From: Candidatus Aminicenantota bacterium | GTDB taxonomy: Bacteria; Acidobacteriota; Aminicenantia; Aminicenantales; Aminicenantaceae | NCBI GenBank assembly: GCA_023135995.1 | Contig: JAGLRY010000203.1 | Span: forward strand, 1-16,646 | Direction of reading: 5' to 3' | DNA: 16,646 nt | Part shown: in pieces, positions 1-8,291 of the stretch | Layout: every line of letters begins with the position of its first letter | Position numbering within the stretch: position 1 is the first letter of the stretch | Position numbers and translations under genes: made by a program | Notes under the pieces: model-generated | Told to the model about the DNA's origin: nothing | The model's database searches: none | Seen by the model: only the letters and a program-made list of their open reading frames with translations

Positions 1-291
1 ATTCTTCTCGAAGAGATCCAGAAGGAACGTCTGTATGATCAATTGTGGCAAGCGTTCGCCATTTTGCTGCCCGTTAGGTCGGTGGGTGTCATGGGGGACC
101 GCCGGACTTACCAGAGAGTGGTTGTCATCCGTCTTGTGCAGAGCGTAGATGGGATGACGGCGGACTGGTTTCCCGCAGGATCACGCCTTCTCTCGCGTAT
201 TTCTAACCGGATTGTCAATGAGATCGATGGGATCAACCGGGTTCTCTATGACATCACATCGAAGCCTCCTGGCACGATCGAGTGGGAATAA
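1..291 (+). CDS. guaA: GMP synthase (glutamine-hydrolysing), C-terminal end, 5' part outside window
   Basis: The reading frame is open from base 1 and ends at TAA (289-291), giving the last 96 residues of GuaA. The enzyme makes GMP from XMP, ATP and glutamine in the cytoplasm, the last step of guanine nucleotide synthesis. The visible part is the C-terminal dimerisation/XMP-binding domain. It shows the family signatures LPVRSVGVMGDRRTY, the DGMTADWFP stretch and the ending SKPPGTIEWE, which is almost invariant in GuaA. The glutaminase and ATP-pyrophosphatase domains lie upstream of the window. The next gene, dnaE, starts 2 nt after the stop, so the two are probably cotranscribed and perhaps translationally coupled. 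Confidence 0.96.
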   Translation: MLLEEIQKERLYDQLWQAFAILLPVRSVGVMGDRRTYQRVVVIRLVQSVDGMTADWFPAGSRLLSRISNRIVNEIDGINRVLYDITSKPPGTIEWE

Positions 292-293
292 TA

Positions 294-3200
294 ATGGAAG
301 CGACGTTCATTCACCTGCACATCCACTCCGAATACAGCATCCTCGATGGGGCGCTGAAAACGGAAGATCTGGTGGAAGCGGCCTATAACAACAAGATGCC
401 TGCGGTTGCACTCACGGATCATGGGAATATTTTTGGGGCTGTCAATTTCTTCAGGCAGGCCAACGCCAGACAGATCAAGCCCATATTGGGATGTGAGATT
501 TATATGGCCCCCCGCAGCCGGTTCGAGAAAAAGGCTGAAAAAGCGGGCCCCATCCACCACCATTTACTTCTCCTTGTCAAGGATGAGAAGGGATACCGAA
601 ACCTCTGTGAGCTCGTCACCAAAGCTTATCTTGAGGGATTCTATTACAGGCCTCGTATCGATAAAGAGCTTTTGGCAAGGCACAGCGAAGGACTCATCGG
701 CCTCTCCGGATGTCTGAAGGGAGAGGTGAGCTCTTATCTAACAATGGGCCTTGAGGACAAGGCTGAAGAGGCCGCCCTCGAGTATTCCGCCCTCTTTGCG
801 GAGGGAGATTTTTACATCGAGATCCAAGATCATGGCCTCCCCCCTCAGAGAGAAACGAATCCCCAGCTCATCCAACTGGCCAACAAACTGAATCTCCCGT
901 TGATCGCCACCAACGATGTCCATTACGCAAGACGCGAAGATGCAGAGAGCCACGACATCCTCCTCTGTATCCAGACCAACAAGAAAGTGACAGACTTGGA
1001 GCGGATACGTTTCGGGTCCGACGAATTCTACTTTAAGTCGAGCGAAGAAATGATGGAGCTGTTCAAGGATGTCCCAGAGGCGATCCACAACACGACAAAG
1101 ATCGCTGCTCGGTGCAATTTTGATTTTTCGTCCAAAGGATATTTCCTCCCTCAATTCAAACCTCCTGAGGGAACCTCATTGAGCGAGTATTTTGAATCGG
1201 TCGCCAGAGAAGGATTCCAGGCTCAGATGGATAGGATCCACTACAGGATCGAAAACGAGGAGCTTCCGAGCCTTAAAGAGTATGAAACCCGTCTCGAAAA
1301 GGAGATCAGGCTGGTCCGGGAGATGGGATTTGAAGGGTACTTTCTCATCGTCTGGGACCTCATCCGGGAAGCGAAAGCGAAAAACATTCCCGTAGGTCCA
1401 GGTCGAGGGTCAGCCGCCGGGAGTCTCTTGGCCTTCAGTTTGGGCATTACGGATATCGATCCACTGGAATATGATCTTCTTTTTGAGAGGTTTTTGAATC
1501 CGGAGAGGATCAGTCTCCCGGATATCGATATCGATTTTTGCGGGAGACGGCGGGATGAAGTCATCTCCTATGTGACGAACAAGTACGGGCGGGACAGCGT
1601 TTGTCAGATCATTACCTTTGGGACCATGGCGGCACGGCAGGTGGTCAGAGATGTGGGGCGGGCCCTTGAAGTGCCTCTTCCCGAGGTCGACCGGATCGCT
1701 AAGATGATCCCTCCTTTTGGCCCGGATGCCACGATCGAGGGGGCTTTGAAAAATATCCCCCAGCTGAGGGAATTGAGAGACCAGAAGCCCAAGATCGCGA
1801 ACCTTCTTGCCGTCGCTCAGAGGCTGGAGGGGCAGGTCAGGCATCCGTCGATCCATGCCGCCGGAATCGTCATCGCGCCGAGGCCGCTTGTCGAGTTTAT
1901 GCCCCTTTATCAATCGGTCAAAGGTGAGATAACCACACAGTTCCCAATGCAAGACATCGAGGCCATCGGGCTCCTCAAGATGGATTTATTGGGATTGCGG
2001 AACCTGACCGTTATCCAGGATACGGTGGAACTGGTGGCGGAGGATTTGGGAGAACAGCTTGATGTCAAAGATATCCCCCTGGACGATGAAAAGACCTTTC
2101 ACCTGTTCCAGGCCGGGAATACCGACGGAGTTTTCCAGTTTGAGAGTCAGGGAATGAAGGATCTGCTCAGGAATTTCAAGCCGGAGAGCTACCGCGATCT
2201 TATCGCCTTGAATGCCCTGTACAGACCGGGTCCGCTTAAAAGCGGCATGACCGATGAGTTTATAAAATGCAAGAATCATCCCGAGCGGATCAAATATGAG
2301 TTCCCGGAATTAAAGCCCATCCTCGAGGAAACCCAAGGACTGATTGTCTATCAGGAACAGGTCATGCGGATCGCCACGGAGGTTGCAGGTTTTTCGATGG
2401 CTGAGGCCGACATTCTACGTAAAGCCATGGGAAAGAAGAAGACCGCTGTGATGAAGGCCCAAAAACAACGCTTTGTCGGGGGGGCAAAGGAAAAAGGGAT
2501 CAGCCATGCAAAGGCCGTCAAGATATTCGAGCAGATCAAATACTTTGCCGGATACGGATTCAACAAATCACACAGCGCGGCCTATGCGTGCCTGGCGTAT
2601 CGCACCGCCTACTTGAAATCGCATTATCCGGTCTATTTTCTGGCCGCTCTTTTGACTTCCGAGGCAGAGAGAGGGGTGACTGCACAGGTCGTTAAATATA
2701 TCAACGAATGCAAGGAGATGGGGATCAAGGTTCTCCCCCCAGACATCAACAAGAGCGGCGTAAATTTTACCGTTGAAGGGGAGGGGATACGTTTTGGGCT
2801 TGCCGCCATCAAAAACGTGGGAGAAGGGGCCATTCGGGACTTGATCAGGATTAGAGATCAAAACGGGGAGTTTCCTTCGCCTTTTGACATCTTCCGCGGT
2901 GACAGTCCCAAATTTGTCAACAGGAAAGTTCTCGAGAGTCTGATCAAAGCAGGGGCATTCGATTCTTTAGGCTGGAAAAGATCCCAGCTTTTCCATCTCA
3001 TTGATAAGATGATCGAGTATAGCCATGAGTTCCAGAAAGCCAGGGCCTCCAAGCAGAGCCTTCTTTTCGGTGCGGGGCAGATTGAACCGCCACCCATCCC
3101 ACCAGAGATCCGAGAGATGGGCGAATGGAATGAATCCCTTTTCCTCTCCTATGAAAAGGACGCTCTCGGATTCTACATCACGGGGCATCCTCTGGCTCAA

Positions 3201-3770
3201 TACAGCAAGAGCCTGAGTCGGCTCGTGTCTTGCCCCATCAGTAAGTTCGATGAGGAAAAGGCTTTCAACACAGAAGTGTCTGTCGCTGGGGTCATCACGT
3301 CTTTGAAATCAATAAAAACCAGGAGAGACGAAAGGATGGCCACCTTTATCCTGGAAGATCTGAGCGGCCGCATCGAGGTTGTGGTTTTCCCTGACTGCTA
3401 CACCAAGTATTTTGATCGTTTGAGCGAGGATCAGCTCGTGTGGGTGAAGGGAAAGTTTCTTGGCGAGGGGGAAAACCGAAGGATCCATCTTCTCCAAATC
3501 ATGTCTCTCTCTGATGCCCTTGAAAAACAGGCCAAGAGGATGTATCTGCGGATCTTCCTACCGGGGATCGAGGAATCGATTTTCGAGGAATTAAAGTCCA
3601 TCCTGGAAAAACACCGTGGCCATTGTCCTGTTTTTTTTGAACTGGAAACGCCTCATTCTTACCGCATGGTCGTCCAGTCTGTGGACATCGATGGGGTGTC
3701 CCCTTCGGATGAGCTCAGCAGGACTATCGAAGAATTGCTCGGCGAACAATCCGTCTACATAGAATACTGA
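294..3770 (+). CDS. dnaE: DNA polymerase III subunit alpha (replicative polymerase, DnaE)
   Basis: This is the catalytic subunit of the replicative polymerase, 1158 residues from ATG 294 and the usual DnaE length. An in-frame GTG at 282 would lie inside guaA; I prefer ATG 294 because the PHP domain begins right after it (FIHLHIHSEYS). The N-terminal PHP domain (about 5-280) keeps what look like all the metal ligands: H9, H11, D18, H43, E68, a His at 88-90, C140, D208 and H210. The polymerase core has the loop GPGRGSAAGS (368-377) and catalytic aspartates D410 and D412 in LPDIDIDF, plus D564 in LKMDLLGLRNL. A helix-hairpin-helix region and an OB fold (about 990-1065, VSVAGVITSLKSIKTRRDER) follow. 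The short intergenic stretch after the stop carries only a weak hairpin. Confidence 0.98.
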   Translation: MEATFIHLHIHSEYSILDGALKTEDLVEAAYNNKMPAVALTDHGNIFGAVNFFRQANARQIKPILGCEIYMAPRSRFEKKAEKAGPIHHHLLLLVKDEKGYRNLCELVTKAYLEGFYYRPRIDKELLARHSEGLIGLSGCLKGEVSSYLTMGLEDKAEEAALEYSALFAEGDFYIEIQDHGLPPQRETNPQLIQLANKLNLPLIATNDVHYARREDAESHDILLCIQTNKKVTDLERIRFGSDEFYFKSSEEMMELFKDVPEAIHNTTKIAARCNFDFSSKGYFLPQFKPPEGTSLSEYFESVAREGFQAQMDRIHYRIENEELPSLKEYETRLEKEIRLVREMGFEGYFLIVWDLIREAKAKNIPVGPGRGSAAGSLLAFSLGITDIDPLEYDLLFERFLNPERISLPDIDIDFCGRRRDEVISYVTNKYGRDSVCQIITFGTMAARQVVRDVGRALEVPLPEVDRIAKMIPPFGPDATIEGALKNIPQLRELRDQKPKIANLLAVAQRLEGQVRHPSIHAAGIVIAPRPLVEFMPLYQSVKGEITTQFPMQDIEAIGLLKMDLLGLRNLTVIQDTVELVAEDLGEQLDVKDIPLDDEKTFHLFQAGNTDGVFQFESQGMKDLLRNFKPESYRDLIALNALYRPGPLKSGMTDEFIKCKNHPERIKYEFPELKPILEETQGLIVYQEQVMRIATEVAGFSMAEADILRKAMGKKKTAVMKAQKQRFVGGAKEKGISHAKAVKIFEQIKYFAGYGFNKSHSAAYACLAYRTAYLKSHYPVYFLAALLTSEAERGVTAQVVKYINECKEMGIKVLPPDINKSGVNFTVEGEGIRFGLAAIKNVGEGAIRDLIRIRDQNGEFPSPFDIFRGDSPKFVNRKVLESLIKAGAFDSLGWKRSQLFHLIDKMIEYSHEFQKARASKQSLLFGAGQIEPPPIPPEIREMGEWNESLFLSYEKDALGFYITGHPLAQYSKSLSRLVSCPISKFDEEKAFNTEVSVAGVITSLKSIKTRRDERMATFILEDLSGRIEVVVFPDCYTKYFDRLSEDQLVWVKGKFLGEGENRRIHLLQIMSLSDALEKQAKRMYLRIFLPGIEESIFEELKSILEKHRGHCPVFFELETPHSYRMVVQSVDIDGVSPSDELSRTIEELLGEQSVYIEY

Positions 3771-3817
3771 TCCGTGTATTTCGTCTGATTTGTTTTTTCT
3801 GTCAGGCCTGCGGGGCA

Positions 3818-3840
3818 TCAAGCAATTTTTTGCTTTCTTC
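3818..3840 (+). terminator. Weak hairpin with T-rich tail behind dnaE
   Basis: The 141 nt between dnaE and the receiver-like gene include a short hairpin with arms AGCAA and TTGCT around a T-rich loop, followed by TTCTTC. The stem is only 5 bp and AT-rich, so termination would be weak. I see no convincing -35/-10 pair in the rest of the gap, though AT-rich TATTTTATAC near 3858 could serve as a -10 region for the downstream genes. Confidence 0.25.
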
Positions 3841-3911
3841 GGGCGTGTCTTTTTGCTATTTTATACACGTGCAAAACCTGAGAGTTAAACAATTTTCGAG
3901 GCCAAACTCCG

Positions 3912-4469
3912 ATGCCGTATAAGATTCTTGTTGCACACAGCAGCCCTTCTGTCCTAAAAGCCATTCTGCTGGCATTTCCTGAGCCTGAGTTTGAGATCTA
4001 TCCCTTCAAGAACGGCGTTGAGGTCATGCAAGAACTCAACCAGATCGCTCCGGATGCCATTCTTCTCAGCCTGTCCCTCCATCAGGAAAATGGTTTTGAG
4101 ATCGGCCGGTATTTGAAGGAACAGGAAAAATTTAAGCAGATCCCGCTTATCCTGTTTTATGGAGCGTTCGAGGCAGTTCATGAGGAGAATACAGCGGGAT
4201 TTGTCTATGACGAGCTGGTTCAGGAGCCTTTCGATTCGGAAAAACTCGTCAAGACTACCCTTGAGCTCATAGAGAGGAGGACGGGCCCACAGACATTACC
4301 CGAAGAGCCGGATTTAGATGGCGATCCTCTTGATGGAGTACGGATCGAGCTGGATAATGAGGTCAAGGAATTTGTCCGGAAAGAGATCTACGATGCCGAA
4401 AGGGAATTAGAGAAGAGAATTCGTGTCCGTGTCCTTGCTGAGCTGAAGAATTTTCTAAGCAAGAGATAA
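3912..4469 (+). CDS. Receiver-like (pseudo-receiver) protein with C-terminal helical tail
   Basis: This 185-residue protein has the fold signature of a CheY-type receiver domain (about 3-118: KILVAHSSPSVLKAI, PDAILLSLSL, the VQEPFD loop). Every residue needed for phosphotransfer is replaced. The acidic pair after beta-1 is H9-S10, the phospho-acceptor Asp is S53 (normally DAILLD), the switch Thr/Ser is Y83, and the conserved Lys before Pro is E105. It therefore cannot work as a classical response regulator and more likely acts as a protein-protein interaction module. Residues about 119-145 form an acidic linker, and 146-185 form a charged amphipathic helix, likely a coiled coil. There is no DNA-binding domain. 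A GAGG ribosome site lies about 11 nt upstream. It heads the run coaX, unknown, rnr, with 36 nt to coaX. Its partner is unknown. Confidence 0.85.
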   Translation: MPYKILVAHSSPSVLKAILLAFPEPEFEIYPFKNGVEVMQELNQIAPDAILLSLSLHQENGFEIGRYLKEQEKFKQIPLILFYGAFEAVHEENTAGFVYDELVQEPFDSEKLVKTTLELIERRTGPQTLPEEPDLDGDPLDGVRIELDNEVKEFVRKEIYDAERELEKRIRVRVLAELKNFLSKR

Positions 4470-4505
4470 TAGACAGAGGATATATATCCGTAGAGGAGAA
4501 AGAGG

Positions 4506-5273
4506 ATGCTTTTAGCCATTGATATAGGGAATACTAACATCGAAGTGGGTCTCTTCCGGGGTAAAGAGTTGTACAAACACTGGAAGATCAAATCTGAGAG
4601 GGGAAAGACCTGTGATGAATACAAGATCACTCTTCTGAGTCTTTTTTCCCATTCCGGGATTGAAGTTTCAGCGGTCAAGTCTGTCATTCTTTCCAGTGTT
4701 GTTCCCCCACTGACTCCTGTCTTCAAGGATTTAAGCCGGGCGGTGTTTCATTCCAATCCTTTAGTTGTGGGGCCGGGCTTAAAGACCGGCATGCCGATCC
4801 TGTACGAAAATCCCCAGGATGTGGGTGCGGACAGGATCGCCGCTTCGATCGCTGCCCATGAGAGATACGGAGGCCCGACGATTGTCGTGGATTTTGGAAC
4901 GGCGACGACGTTCGATGCCGTTTCTGCCAAGGGAGAATATTTAGGTGGAGCCATTGCTCCCGGCATCCAGATCGCTGCAGAAGCTCTTTCCCTGAAAACA
5001 GCAAAGCTGCCAAGGATCGAGATCGCGAAATCCAAGAGAGCCATCGGACGGACCACTGTGGAAAGCATGCAATCGGGATTGTACTTTGGTTACATCGGCC
5101 TTGTTGCAAACATTATTAAAGCCATCAAAGAGGAGCTCGATGGAGATGGTGCCGTTGTGGCGACAGGGGGGCTTTCTACCCTCATTTGCAGTGAGATCGA
5201 GGGAATATCCCATCAGGCCCCCTTTCTTGTCTTAGAAGGACTCAAGATCATCCACGAGAGGAATGTCGACTGA
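4506..5273 (+). CDS. coaX: Type III pantothenate kinase
   Basis: CoaX phosphorylates pantothenate with ATP, the first step of coenzyme A synthesis, in the cytoplasm. The 255-residue length is typical. The ASKHA-fold phosphate loop DIGNTN is at 6-11, the catalytic-Asp motif GADR at 107-110 (D109), the cation-binding DFGTATTFD at 129-137, and GGAIAPGI at 147-154. These distinguish it from type I and II kinases. Type III enzymes need a monovalent cation such as K+ and resist feedback by CoA (family knowledge). The start is well supported by a purine-rich ribosome site, AGAGGAGAAAGAGG, just before ATG. In many bacteria birA precedes coaX; here a receiver-like protein does. The next gene begins 33-51 nt downstream. 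Confidence 0.96.
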   Translation: MLLAIDIGNTNIEVGLFRGKELYKHWKIKSERGKTCDEYKITLLSLFSHSGIEVSAVKSVILSSVVPPLTPVFKDLSRAVFHSNPLVVGPGLKTGMPILYENPQDVGADRIAASIAAHERYGGPTIVVDFGTATTFDAVSAKGEYLGGAIAPGIQIAAEALSLKTAKLPRIEIAKSKRAIGRTTVESMQSGLYFGYIGLVANIIKAIKEELDGDGAVVATGGLSTLICSEIEGISHQAPFLVLEGLKIIHERNVD

Positions 5274-5324
5274 TCGAGGCTGTCTGGCAGCAGAGTTAAA
5301 TAATCCATGGTGAAAAAGGATCGG

Positions 5325-5960
5325 ATGGATAGACGCAGCGGGTACTACCAGACGATAGGGAAGTTTTTTATCGATTTGCGCGGGGCTCCGCTTTTTTTGT
5401 CCTCCAAGGAGCTTTCCATCATCAGCCAATGGGAGGAGAGGGGTATTCCGCTACGGATTGTCCTGGAGGGGATAAAGGAGAGTTTTGAGCGGCCCGGATA
5501 CAGACCGGGGAAGCGTCGCAAACCATACACGCTCGAGCATTGCCACTCTTTTGTTTTGCGGGCTTTCGAGCAGTACGAAGAAAGGCGGGTTGGACAAAAT
5601 AAAGTGGAGGCCTTTGGGGGAGAAAAAGGGAGGGAAACAAAGATCCTTGTTGAAGTCGAGAGATTTCTTGAAGATATTCCGGAGGAACTTCACACCCTGA
5701 GACCTATCTATTTAAGACTCCATACTCAGCTGTCTGGAGGGAAGGCCACCGAAGAAGACCTTGATAAGGCCGAAGAGACCATTGAACGACTGATAGAGGA
5801 GAGCCTCTCCATGGCGCAGGTCAAAACGATCACCGCAGAGATCCTTGCCGAATTTGGGATGAATAACGGTCCAAAGTTCGATCAGATCTTCAGGATCAAG
5901 GTGTTGAAGGCCAAGCGGGAAAGGCACAAGATCCCTCATGTCTCTCCTTTCTACTACTGA
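5325..5960 (+). CDS. Conserved protein of unknown function between coaX and rnr
   Basis: I do not recognise a characterised family. The 211-residue product is soluble, charged and predicted mostly helical, with no signal peptide or membrane segment. An N-terminal segment (GYYQTIGKFFIDLRG, then LSSKELSIISQWEERGIP) leads into IPLRIVLEGIKESFE. That pattern resembles, from memory, hypothetical proteins of Acidobacteriota and related phyla with an IPLxxVLxGI core. A second helical part (about 105-205) ends in the basic stretch KVLKAKRERHKIPH. I chose ATG 5325 because AAAAAGGA lies 4 nt upstream; an in-frame ATG at 5307 (217 residues) has no ribosome site. The rnr start follows 14 nt after the stop, so the two are probably cotranscribed. 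A role in RNA or DNA metabolism would be a guess. Confidence 0.8.
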   Translation: MDRRSGYYQTIGKFFIDLRGAPLFLSSKELSIISQWEERGIPLRIVLEGIKESFERPGYRPGKRRKPYTLEHCHSFVLRAFEQYEERRVGQNKVEAFGGEKGRETKILVEVERFLEDIPEELHTLRPIYLRLHTQLSGGKATEEDLDKAEETIERLIEESLSMAQVKTITAEILAEFGMNNGPKFDQIFRIKVLKAKRERHKIPHVSPFYY

Positions 5961-5974
5961 GGACTCTAACTTTT

Positions 5975-8020
5975 ATGCGCAAGCAAGTCTTCTCCCTTCT
6001 CGCAAAGAACAAACAGGGGATGACGCTCCCAAAGATCGTACGCGCCCTTCACCTTAAACCTGATGCAAAGACGCTCCTGGAAAAGAGTCTGAAAGAGCTC
6101 GAGAATCATGGCGCCATCCTCAGGGCAAAAAACAGGTATTTCGTTCGTCAGCGCTCGAGCCTCGTCCGGGCAAGGCTCATATCTGTCCATCCAGGCTACG
6201 GGTTTGCCAGGCCCGAGGATGACTTGCTCGAGGATATCTTTATCCCCGCCCGTCATGCTGGTGGGGCGATCCGAGGCGATCTTGTGGAGGTCTTTTATAA
6301 GGAAAAGGGGCGCAAAGGGAAAAATGAAGGGCGTGTTATCAGGATCCTGGAGAGAGGACAGGAGGCGATGATGGCCACTGTTAAAGAACAGAATGAGAAG
6401 CTCTTTATCGTTCCCTACGATTCTCCTTCTCCGGAGGAGTACCCCCTGACCGGGGCAGAGAGCCAGGCTCTTCAGGATGGCCAGATCGTGAAGGTTGACA
6501 GGACTACTCTTGCCATCAAAGACATTCTCGGTTTCCCCGATGACGAAGGCGTCGACACCCAGGTTGTCATCGAAAGGTTTGGGCTGGCCTCTGATTTTTC
6601 AGAGAGAGCTCTGGCCCAGACACGACAGATGCCTGTGGATATCGGTCCGGGGGATGTTGAGGGCAGGACAGATTACAGGGATTGGGCAACCGTTACGATA
6701 GATGGTCCCGATGCGCAAGACTTTGATGATGCGGTGAGCATCATGGCTACAGACGAAGGGAATTATCTGCTGGGCGTTCACATCGCGGATGTTTCCCACT
6801 ACATCCAGGAGGGAACTCCCCTGGATGAGGAAGCATTCCGTAGAGGCACAAGCGTTTATTTCCCGGACCGAACGCTTCCCATGCTTCCGGAAAAGATCTC
6901 AAATCATATCTGCAGCCTCAGGCCTAAAGAAGACAAACTCACTGTCTCTGCTTTGCTCGAGATCGATCGTGGAGGCACTGTTTTGCGGTCTTCCTTTCAT
7001 CCGTCACTCATTCGAACACAGGAGCGGATGACTTATGATTCAGTCTACGGGATTCTTGAGGGAGATAGCAGCGAAAAACGCAGATTCGCTGACCTTGTCC
7101 CGGATCTGCATCTCATGCGCGATCTGGCACACGCACTGAGGAAAAAAAGGCGAAAGGCCGGGAGTCTGGATTTTGACCTTTTGGAGCCCGAGTTGGTGTA
7201 TGAGGAGGGAAAGCTCCGCTCTGTCGTCCCTATCGAGAGGAACGATGCCCACCGCCTGATCGAAGAGTTTATGGTCGCGGCGAATGAAGCCGCAGCGTCT
7301 TTTCTCCTCGAGAAAGAGGTCCCGTTGATCCTTCGCGTCCACCCTCCTCCTGCTGCAGATGATCTGAGAAGACTGAAGGAGATATTATCTCATTTTGGCA
7401 TTCTCCTTCCCGACTCCAGGAATTTAAGAGCCAAGGATCTGCAGTCCGCTCTGGATCAAGCTGAGGAAACACCCGAAAAACACTTCGTGGCCTCACAAGT
7501 GCTCAGGAGTCTCAGGTGGGCGATCTATTCAGACGAGAACCAAGGCCATTTCGGGCTTGCGAAAAAAGAGTACACCCATTTTACTTCACCGATACGCCGG
7601 TATCCTGATCTGGTCGTACATCGGATCTTGAAGAGGATTCTCTTGGGGGAGAGGGTCAAATATTCATCCCTGGATTCTGTAGCTCTGCACTGTTCTGAGC
7701 AGGAGCGAAAAGCCGACAAGGCAGAAAGGGAGCTGGTGGAATGGCGCATCTACCGCTACATGAAGACTAAGCTCGGGGATGAGTTTGATGGGATTATCAT
7801 TGATATTTCGCGTGCGGGTCTGGTCGTGGAGTTGAAGGATTTTTTTGTAAGCGGGCTGGTCCCTTTTGCCGACCTCCCCGGACACTATTTTTATAAACGT
7901 TTGGAGAGGACCTTGGTGGGAAGTCGCACGGGTCATACATTCACATTGGGAAAAAGGATCCAAGTTATTCTTGCCTCTGTGGACCCTTTTTACAGGAGAA
8001 TTATCCTGTCTCTTCCATAA
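5975..8020 (+). CDS. rnr: Ribonuclease R (3'-5' exoribonuclease, RNB family)
   Basis: RNase R degrades structured RNA processively from the 3' end and acts in mRNA decay and rRNA quality control. The 681-residue protein has the RNase R layout. An N-terminal winged-helix domain (about 3-58, FSLLAKNKQGMTLPKIVRAL) is followed by cold-shock/OB domains (about 62-190, PGYGFARPEDD). The RNB catalytic domain (about 230-560) has TIDGPDAQDFDDAV with D243, D249, D251 and D252 at the metal sites, and the conserved HFGLAKKEYTHFTSPIRRYP. The C-terminal S1 domain is at about 585-665. The N-terminal helix-turn-helix separates it from RNase II. The lysine-rich tail of the E. coli enzyme is absent. TGAGGA lies 11 nt before ATG. 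A MITE-like repeat begins 3 nt after the stop codon. Confidence 0.96.
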   Translation: MRKQVFSLLAKNKQGMTLPKIVRALHLKPDAKTLLEKSLKELENHGAILRAKNRYFVRQRSSLVRARLISVHPGYGFARPEDDLLEDIFIPARHAGGAIRGDLVEVFYKEKGRKGKNEGRVIRILERGQEAMMATVKEQNEKLFIVPYDSPSPEEYPLTGAESQALQDGQIVKVDRTTLAIKDILGFPDDEGVDTQVVIERFGLASDFSERALAQTRQMPVDIGPGDVEGRTDYRDWATVTIDGPDAQDFDDAVSIMATDEGNYLLGVHIADVSHYIQEGTPLDEEAFRRGTSVYFPDRTLPMLPEKISNHICSLRPKEDKLTVSALLEIDRGGTVLRSSFHPSLIRTQERMTYDSVYGILEGDSSEKRRFADLVPDLHLMRDLAHALRKKRRKAGSLDFDLLEPELVYEEGKLRSVVPIERNDAHRLIEEFMVAANEAAASFLLEKEVPLILRVHPPPAADDLRRLKEILSHFGILLPDSRNLRAKDLQSALDQAEETPEKHFVASQVLRSLRWAIYSDENQGHFGLAKKEYTHFTSPIRRYPDLVVHRILKRILLGERVKYSSLDSVALHCSEQERKADKAERELVEWRIYRYMKTKLGDEFDGIIIDISRAGLVVELKDFFVSGLVPFADLPGHYFYKRLERTLVGSRTGHTFTLGKRIQVILASVDPFYRRIILSLP

Positions 8021-8040
8021 ATCTTAACCTGGACTATTCA

Positions 8041-8160
8041 TAAAAAATGTCGATACTTATTATAACTTATATGATATTTGTATAGTACTTTGATTTTTCT
8101 GATTATTTCAATGATCATTATGTTCTCTATGTTGATTCTATATATAATCGACATTTTTTA
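8041..8160. repeat. AT-rich segment bounded by a perfect 14-bp inverted repeat
   Basis: TAAAAAATGTCGAT (8041-8054) pairs perfectly with ATCGACATTTTTTA (8147-8160). The 92 nt between them are very AT-rich, unlike the GC-rich right half of the same element. This may be a sub-element, a hairpin in the transcript, or part of the transposase recognition structure. Confidence 0.75.
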
Positions 8161-8176
8161 CCCTATGGGCGCCGAC

Positions 8177-8291
8177 CCAACCTACCCGCTGATCTCACTG
8201 CATCTACTTCGTTGCAAAGGATTTGCGGGGGACAACCACAACTGCATCCTTTGCGCCTTGCCTCCATTAATGTTAGGGTGGGGTGGGTTGG
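8177..8291. repeat. Nested inverted repeats in the right half of the MITE-like element
   Basis: The outer arms are CCAACCTACCC (8177-8187) and GGGTGGGTTGG (8281-8291), complementary at 10 of 11 positions with the odd pair able to wobble in RNA. The inner arms are GCAAAGGAT (8214-8222) and ATCCTTTGC (8246-8254), perfectly complementary around a 23-nt loop. Together they could fold into a long imperfect cruciform in DNA, or a stem-loop in RNA if transcribed. Confidence 0.65.

Noticed and set aside
246..1154. Minus-strand open frames within dnaE
   Set aside because: The plus strand here encodes a clearly recognisable PHP domain, and the opposite frames lack family motifs and start signals.
4388..5213. 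Several minus-strand open frames over coaX
   Set aside because: All lie opposite the conserved CoaX motifs and have no recognisable content.
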